Translations under genes and position numbers: made by a program
Shown: positions 6,371 to 9,533 of the stretch, piece by piece
How the letters are laid out: each line of letters begins with the position of its first letter
Position numbering within the stretch: the stretch's first letter is position 1
Notes under the pieces: model-generated
The model's input: only the letters and a program-made list of their open reading frames with translations
Database searches by the model: none
What the model was told of the DNA's origin: nothing
Assembly (NCBI GenBank): GCA_025464795.1
Contig: JAODNB010000266.1
Location: 1 to 9,533, forward strand
Origin: Frankiales bacterium
Lineage (GTDB): Bacteria > Actinomycetota > Actinomycetes > Mycobacteriales > SCTD01
Direction of reading: 5' to 3'
Length of the DNA: 9,533 nt

Positions 6371-6924
6371 TGGTGGACCGCGAGGCGGCTGCCAAGGCCG
6401 TCAGTGACCTGCTCGTCGCCCTCGGCCACGACCCGACCAGCGAGCACCTGACCCGCACGCCGCTGCGGGTCGCCCAGGCCTTCGAGGAGCTGCTCACCCC
6501 GCACGAGGTCGACCCCACCACCTTCCCGAACGAGGAGGGGTACGACGAGCTGGTCGTCGTGCGGGACATCCCGTTCCACAGCCTGTGCGAGCACCACCTC
6601 CTGCCCTTCGTGGGCAGGGCGCACGTGGCTTACCTGCCGAAGGACCGCATCGTGGGGCTCTCGAAGCTCGCCCGCGTCGTCGAGCACGTCAGCCGCTCGC
6701 TGCAGGTGCAGGAGCGCATGACGCAGCAGATCGCTGCCTGGCTCGAGGAGCAGCTGTCGCCGCGAGGCGTCGGGGTCGTGCTCGAGGCCGAGCACATGTG
6801 CATGCGGCTGCGCGGGGTGAAGGCGCCCGGGACCATGACCGTCACGAGCGCTCTGCGCGGTGGGGTCCGGGATGACGCCCGGACCCGCGGAGAGTTCCTC
6901 GACCTGGTGCGCAGCAGGCCCTAA
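6370..6924 (+). CDS. folE: GTP cyclohydrolase I
   Basis: A 184-residue GTP cyclohydrolase I, converting GTP to 7,8-dihydroneopterin triphosphate and formate, the first step to folates and other pterins. All key residues are visible: zinc ligands C73, H76 and C144, catalytic H75 and H142, and K99 and R148 for triphosphate/substrate contacts. These lie in FHSLCEHHLLPF, IVGLSKLARVVEH and EAEHMCMRLRGV. QVQERMTQQIA (112-122) is also a family hallmark. The N-terminus is shorter than in E. coli FolE, as in many bacterial and paralogous forms. The start overlaps the SDR stop by one base and has no clear ribosome-binding site, so it depends on coupling. No folP/folB/folK gene is near, so this is probably a second, pathway-dedicated copy (inference). 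Its TAA overlaps the stop of the opposing crotonase gene. Confidence 0.95.
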   Translation: MVDREAAAKAVSDLLVALGHDPTSEHLTRTPLRVAQAFEELLTPHEVDPTTFPNEEGYDELVVVRDIPFHSLCEHHLLPFVGRAHVAYLPKDRIVGLSKLARVVEHVSRSLQVQERMTQQIAAWLEEQLSPRGVGVVLEAEHMCMRLRGVKAPGTMTVTSALRGGVRDDARTRGEFLDLVRSRP

Positions 6925-7658
6925 CCCAGGAGCTGGTCCAGCGCCGCGTAGTCGATCCTGTGACGTGCGGCCAGGTCGGACTCTGCGGTGAGCGCTGCGT
7001 CCAGCCCGACGTCCGAGGCCGCGTACATCGCCTTGAGCGGCAGCAGCAGCTCCGCAGGGACCGAGGCGGCAGCGTGGGCCAGTGCGAGCGCGCGCACAAG
7101 CAGGTCGGCGTGCGCGACGACCTCGGTGACCAGGCCGATCCGCAGTGCCTCTGCGGCGTCGAGCACCTCTCCGGTCAGCGACATCCTCCGGGCCCGCTGC
7201 TGACCGATCAGCCGAGGCAGCCGGGCGGTCAGGCCGCCGCCGGGCAGAACGCCGGCGCGCACGTGCGTGTCCGCGAACAGCGCACGCTCCGAAGCGATGA
7301 GGAAGTCGCACCCGAGGGCCAGCTCCAGGCCGCCCGTGAAGGCAGCGCCGTTGACGGCCCCGATGATCGGCGTGGCGAGCTGTCCGACGAGGGCCACGCA
7401 GTTGTGGGTGAGGAAGGTGTCGAAGTAGGCCGCACCGTCGCGGGCCGCCTCCTTCAGGTCCACGCCGGCGCAGAACGCCGGATCCGACCCGTGCAGCACG
7501 ATCACGGCCACGGACGGGTCCTGGTCCGCGTGCAGCAGGGCCGCGTGCAGAGCTCGCACCAGCTCGGCGCTGAGAGCGTTGCGGGCCTGTGGCCGGTCCA
7601 GCTGCAGCAGGCGCACAGGGCCGTCGTCCGAGGTGCGTAGGACCACTCTGGTCTCCAT
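6921..7658 (-). CDS. Enoyl-CoA hydratase/isomerase (crotonase) family protein
   Basis: A 245-residue crotonase-fold protein. The ATG at 7658 has no Shine-Dalgarno; TAGGAT lies 13 nt upstream, so the leader is probably very short. The oxyanion-hole segments are FCAGVDL (62-68) and NGAAFTGGLELALGCD (103-118). E112 corresponds to catalytic Glu144 of rat enoyl-CoA hydratase. The second acid (Glu164) is replaced by His132 in FADTHVRAG, a substitution seen in a large FADTHxRxG subgroup of actinobacterial EchA proteins. Hydration, isomerisation or C-C cleavage of a CoA thioester are all possible. It is divergent from a second crotonase (58-bp gap), and its stop overlaps that of folE (CTAA at 6921-6924). 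Confidence 0.87.
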   Translation of the reverse strand: METRVVLRTSDDGPVRLLQLDRPQARNALSAELVRALHAALLHADQDPSVAVIVLHGSDPAFCAGVDLKEAARDGAAYFDTFLTHNCVALVGQLATPIIGAVNGAAFTGGLELALGCDFLIASERALFADTHVRAGVLPGGGLTARLPRLIGQQRARRMSLTGEVLDAAEALRIGLVTEVVAHADLLVRALALAHAAASVPAELLLPLKAMYAASDVGLDAALTAESDLAARHRIDYAALDQLLG

Positions 7659-7716
7659 CGGTTAGATGTTTATCCTACTGATAGCGTCGTGCCATTCGTT
7701 GAGCCATGGAGGAACA
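7659..7716. promoter_or_regulatory. Divergent crotonase intergenic region with TATC-N5-GATA palindrome
   Basis: This 58-bp gap between two divergent crotonase genes holds an AT-rich core. TATC (7671-7674) and GATA (7680-7683) form an inverted repeat around five bases, and both strands offer TAnnnT hexamers: TAGGAT on minus (7677-7672) and TAGCGT on plus (7682-7687). The ribosome-binding site of the plus gene, GGAGG, is at 7708-7712. An operator overlapping both promoters is plausible. No known regulator motif was recognised. Confidence 0.35.
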
Positions 7717-8481
7717 GTGTCAGACGAGGTCCTGGTCGAGCGGCGCGGTCACGTGCAGGTCATCACCATCAACCGCCCGCAGCAGAAGAACGCTCTCAAC
7801 CTCGACGTGGCGGTCGCGATCGCCGCGGCCGCCGACGAGCTCGACGAGGACGACGACCTCAGGGTCGGCATCCTCACCGGTGCCGGGGGCACGTTCTCGT
7901 CCGGCATGGACCTGAAGGCGTTCCTGCGCGGGGAGAGCCCTGCGCTGGAAGGACGTGGCCTCTGCGGCATCACCGAGACGCCGCCGCGCAAGCCCCTCAT
8001 CGGTGCGGTCGAGGGCTGGGCCGTTGCCGGTGGCTTCGAGCTGCTGCTCGCGTGCGACCTCGTCGTCGCTGGCCGGACGGCCAAGTTCGGCGTCCCCGAG
8101 GTGAAGCGCTCTCTCGTGGCCGGGGGAGGAGCTGCGGTGATGCTGCCCCGGCGCGTGCCCTTCGCCATCGCGCTCGAGCTCTTGCTCACGGGCGACCCCG
8201 TCGATGCGGAGCGGGCAGCCGCGATCGGCCTGGTCAACCAGGTGGTCGACGAGGGCGGAGCGCTCGATGCCGCGCTGGCGCTCGCGGGCCGGATCGCCGA
8301 CAACGGACCGCTGGCCGTCGCCGTCACCAAGGAGATCGCGCGCAAGAGCGGCGACTGGACCTTCGAGCAGGCATGGAAGGAGCAGGGCCCGATCATGATG
8401 CCCGTCTTCGGCTCCGAGGACGCCCGCGAGGGCGCGACCGCCTTTGCCGAGAAGCGTCCGCCGGTCTGGAAGAACCGCTGA
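7717..8481 (+). CDS. Enoyl-CoA hydratase, EchA19-like crotonase
   Basis: A 254-residue crotonase. GTG 7717 is chosen because GGAGG (7708-7712) precedes it and homologues start near SDEVLVERRGH; the longer open frame from 7666 adds a non-conserved hydrophobic stretch covering the promoter. The oxyanion-hole segment is FSSGMDLKAF (60-69), and both catalytic acids are present: E108 in AVAGGFELLLACD and E128 in FGVPEVKRS. The C-terminus SEDAREGATAFAEKRPPVWKNR, in two segments (233-254), closely resembles mycobacterial EchA19 and related hydratases of sterol side-chain degradation. Hydration of a 2-enoyl-CoA is therefore likely. It pairs logically with the SDR as the next oxidation step. Three bases separate its stop from that of the opposing NTF2-like gene. 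Confidence 0.88.
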   Translation: MSDEVLVERRGHVQVITINRPQQKNALNLDVAVAIAAAADELDEDDDLRVGILTGAGGTFSSGMDLKAFLRGESPALEGRGLCGITETPPRKPLIGAVEGWAVAGGFELLLACDLVVAGRTAKFGVPEVKRSLVAGGGAAVMLPRRVPFAIALELLLTGDPVDAERAAAIGLVNQVVDEGGALDAALALAGRIADNGPLAVAVTKEIARKSGDWTFEQAWKEQGPIMMPVFGSEDAREGATAFAEKRPPVWKNR

Positions 8482-8484
8482 CCC

Positions 8485-9084
8485 TCAGGCCTTGGGGTTG
8501 CGGACCCCGAAGTCGATGTCCTCGAAGTAGTTGACAGGCTTGATGCCCAGGCCCTCCCAGGACGGGTGCGGAGCGTAGTCCGGCTTGTCCGGGCGGGCCC
8601 AGTCCACCCAGTCCCCGAAGTCGCGGCGCGACCAGGTGTCGGCGAACTTCGGCTGGTTGGTCTCCTCGAGCGCCCGGTTGTAGGCGTTGCGGAAGCGGAC
8701 CATGTCGTACATGACCCACCAGTCCTCCTCGGAGGACCACGTGCCGTCGCCGGCGTACTGCAGGACCTGGACGGACGGGAAGTCGAGGTAGCCCTTCGCG
8801 GGGTCCGGGTGGTCGGCGCGGTTGGAGTTCTCGTAGACCAGCCGCCCGCTGGTGTCGTACGTGTACCACTTGAGAGCGGCGTAGACGTGCGGGCTCCCGG
8901 ACATGGTGGTCTGCAGGAACCTCTCGACCTCGGCCGGTCCGGTGAAGGTGCCCCAGAAGTGGTCCTTGTACGTGGCCTCGTCGGTGAACAGGTGCGACCA
9001 GGCGATCCAGTCCTCGTAGATGATCCCCGTCAGGTAGTAATTCCTGAACGCCTCTTCGATCTCCTCGAGGGGGTACGTCGCCAC
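8485..9084 (-). CDS. NTF2/SnoaL-like protein, longer form
   Basis: A 199-residue NTF2/SnoaL-like protein. GTG 9084 has AAGGAGA at 9095-9089 with a 4-nt spacer. The N-terminal half reads IEEAFRNYYLTGIIYEDWIAWSHLFTDEATYKDHFWGTFTGPAEVERF in successive segments (about 9-56), the typical helix-strand start of SnoaL-like domains, then strands through VQVLQYAGDGTWSSEEDWWVMYD. The final 50 residues (RRDFGDWVDWARPDKPDYAPHPSW and onward) extend beyond the normal 130-150-residue domain and are rich in Trp/Asp. Related proteins sit in actinobacterial steroid- and polyketide-type gene clusters, but their reactions are mostly unknown. It is not a close copy of the NTF2-like protein at 2004-2483, so recent duplication is unlikely. 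Confidence 0.78.
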   Translation of the reverse strand: MATYPLEEIEEAFRNYYLTGIIYEDWIAWSHLFTDEATYKDHFWGTFTGPAEVERFLQTTMSGSPHVYAALKWYTYDTSGRLVYENSNRADHPDPAKGYLDFPSVQVLQYAGDGTWSSEEDWWVMYDMVRFRNAYNRALEETNQPKFADTWSRRDFGDWVDWARPDKPDYAPHPSWEGLGIKPVNYFEDIDFGVRNPKA

Positions 9085-9159
9085 GTGGTCTCCTTGTTGA
9101 GTCAGATGAGTTGGAGGATTGCACCATGCTACGCCTCCGCTGTCCGGCTAGGGCGCGCT
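9085..9159. promoter_or_regulatory. Divergent intergenic region sharing a motif with the LLM gene start
   Basis: This 75-bp spacer separates the NTF2-like gene from the amidohydrolase. GAGTTGGAGGATT (9108-9120) differs in one base from GAGTTGGATGATT (209-221) at the LLM gene start, and both are followed shortly by CATG. On the minus strand TAGCAT (9131-9126) fits a -10 box for the NTF2-like gene. GGAGG in the motif points away from any start and is not a ribosome-binding site. A shared operator is a guess from the similarity. Confidence 0.35.
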
Positions 9160-9533
9160 GTGGCTGACGTGCTGCGCGCGGTCCGCGACCTGGTCCTGGC
9201 GGACGTCGAGGTCGACGGGCGTCGTCGTGACGTGGTGATCCGGGACGGGCGTGTCGGCGGGGTCCCGGCGGTGGGCGCGGAGGTCGTGGACGGGCGAGGC
9301 GGGGCGCTGCTCCCCGCCCTCAACGACCACCACCTGCACCTGCTCGCCACTGCTGCGGCGAGGAGGTCCGTGGACTGCGGACCCCCTGGGGTGACGACTG
9401 CCGACCAGCTCTCGGCGGCACTCGCGAGCGCGCCCGGGGAGACGGTGCGGGGCACCGGCTACCACGAGAGCGTCGCCGGTCCGCTGGACCGCAGGCTGCT
9501 GGACGCCCTGCACCGGGAGCGTCCCGTGCGCGT
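9160..9533 (+). CDS. Amidohydrolase (Amidohydro_3-type), 5' part only
   Basis: The first 124 codons of an amidohydrolase-superfamily enzyme; the gene continues past the right edge. GTG 9160 is the first usable start in the frame, with GTG 9169 as an alternative; upstream the frame has no start codon near a ribosome-binding site. The N-terminus reads DLVLADVEVDGRRRDVVIRDGRV, the usual beta-sandwich segment, then GGALLPALNDHHLHLLATAAA, where H-L-H of DHHLHL is the first metal-binding pair (usually in PGxxDxHxH). GETVRGTGYHESVAGPLDRRLLD matches the YtcJ/N-substituted formamide deformylase-like group. These hydrolyse amide, formamide or cyclic-amide bonds; the substrate is unknown. Proline replaces no ligand, but the PG-x-x-D sequence is changed to PALND. 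Confidence 0.72.
   Translation, partial: MADVLRAVRDLVLADVEVDGRRRDVVIRDGRVGGVPAVGAEVVDGRGGALLPALNDHHLHLLATAAARRSVDCGPPGVTTADQLSAALASAPGETVRGTGYHESVAGPLDRRLLDALHRERPVR

Noticed and set aside
7666..7716. N-terminal extension of the EchA19-like protein that looks like a hydrophobic leader (FILLIASC)
   Set aside because: It covers the promoter region and lies upstream of the GGAGG site; crotonases are cytoplasmic and homologues start at the GTG 7717 position.
7749..8396. Minus-strand 215-codon frame inside the EchA19-like gene
   Set aside because: Ser/Pro/Ala-rich shadow product; the crotonase on the other strand has full family motifs.
8475..8500. Inverted repeat CCCTCAGGCCTTGGGG as a terminator between convergent genes
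   Set aside because: The stem is short, has a mismatch and a wobble, and no loop or T-run fits a terminator.
9129..9513. Minus-strand frames opposite the amidohydrolase start
   Set aside because: They are Arg/Ser/Thr-rich shadows with no start-site support; the plus strand carries a DHHLHL metal motif.

Overview
The window is compact, high-GC DNA with strong G/C third-position preference, GTG starts, and short or nearly absent gene leaders. Together with the luciferase-like oxidoreductase of a coenzyme F420-using family and the FadE36/EchA19-like proteins, this points to an actinobacterium of the mycobacterial/nocardioidal kind. The genus cannot be read from the window. All genes belong to lipid-, lactone- or ring-catabolism families. 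No tRNA, rRNA, CRISPR array, insertion sequence or prophage gene was seen.

Layout: (1) 1-227 minus, the 5' part of an F420-type LLM oxidoreductase, divergent from (2) 305-2007 plus, an ACAD10/FadE36-like phosphotransferase translationally coupled to a flavin-reductase-fold protein. (3) 2004-2483 minus, an NTF2/SnoaL-like protein whose stop codon overlaps the preceding stop. (4) 2506-6924 plus, the main block: a phosphotriesterase-like lactonase, an Amidohydro_2 hydrolase/decarboxylase, a strong hairpin, then an isochorismatase-fold protein with all three triad positions substituted, a 17beta-HSD4/MFE-2-like SDR, and a complete GTP cyclohydrolase I (folE). (5) 6921-7658 minus, a crotonase. (6) 7717-8481 plus, a second crotonase (EchA19-like). 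(7) 8485-9084 minus, a second NTF2/SnoaL-like protein. (8) 9160 to the right edge, plus, the start of an Amidohydro_3-type amidohydrolase.

How the genes may work together (inference): lactonase, 4-hydroxyacyl kinase-like phosphotransferase, enoyl-CoA hydratases and hydroxyacyl-CoA dehydrogenase-like SDR are the parts expected for opening a lactone and feeding the hydroxy acid into beta-oxidation. F420- or flavin-dependent redox steps and cyclase/dehydratase-fold (NTF2) proteins would act on the ring. The acyl-CoA ligase, acyl-CoA dehydrogenase, thiolase, transporter and regulator such a pathway needs are not in the window. The most unexpected members are folE, coupled to the SDR by a TGATG overlap, and the isochorismatase-like protein lacking the Asp-Lys-Cys triad. 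The organisation is notable: genes alternate strand in small blocks, all three convergent pairs are separated by 3 bp or less, and one divergent pair (2483/2506) appears to fire from overlapping -10 boxes that would give leaderless mRNAs.
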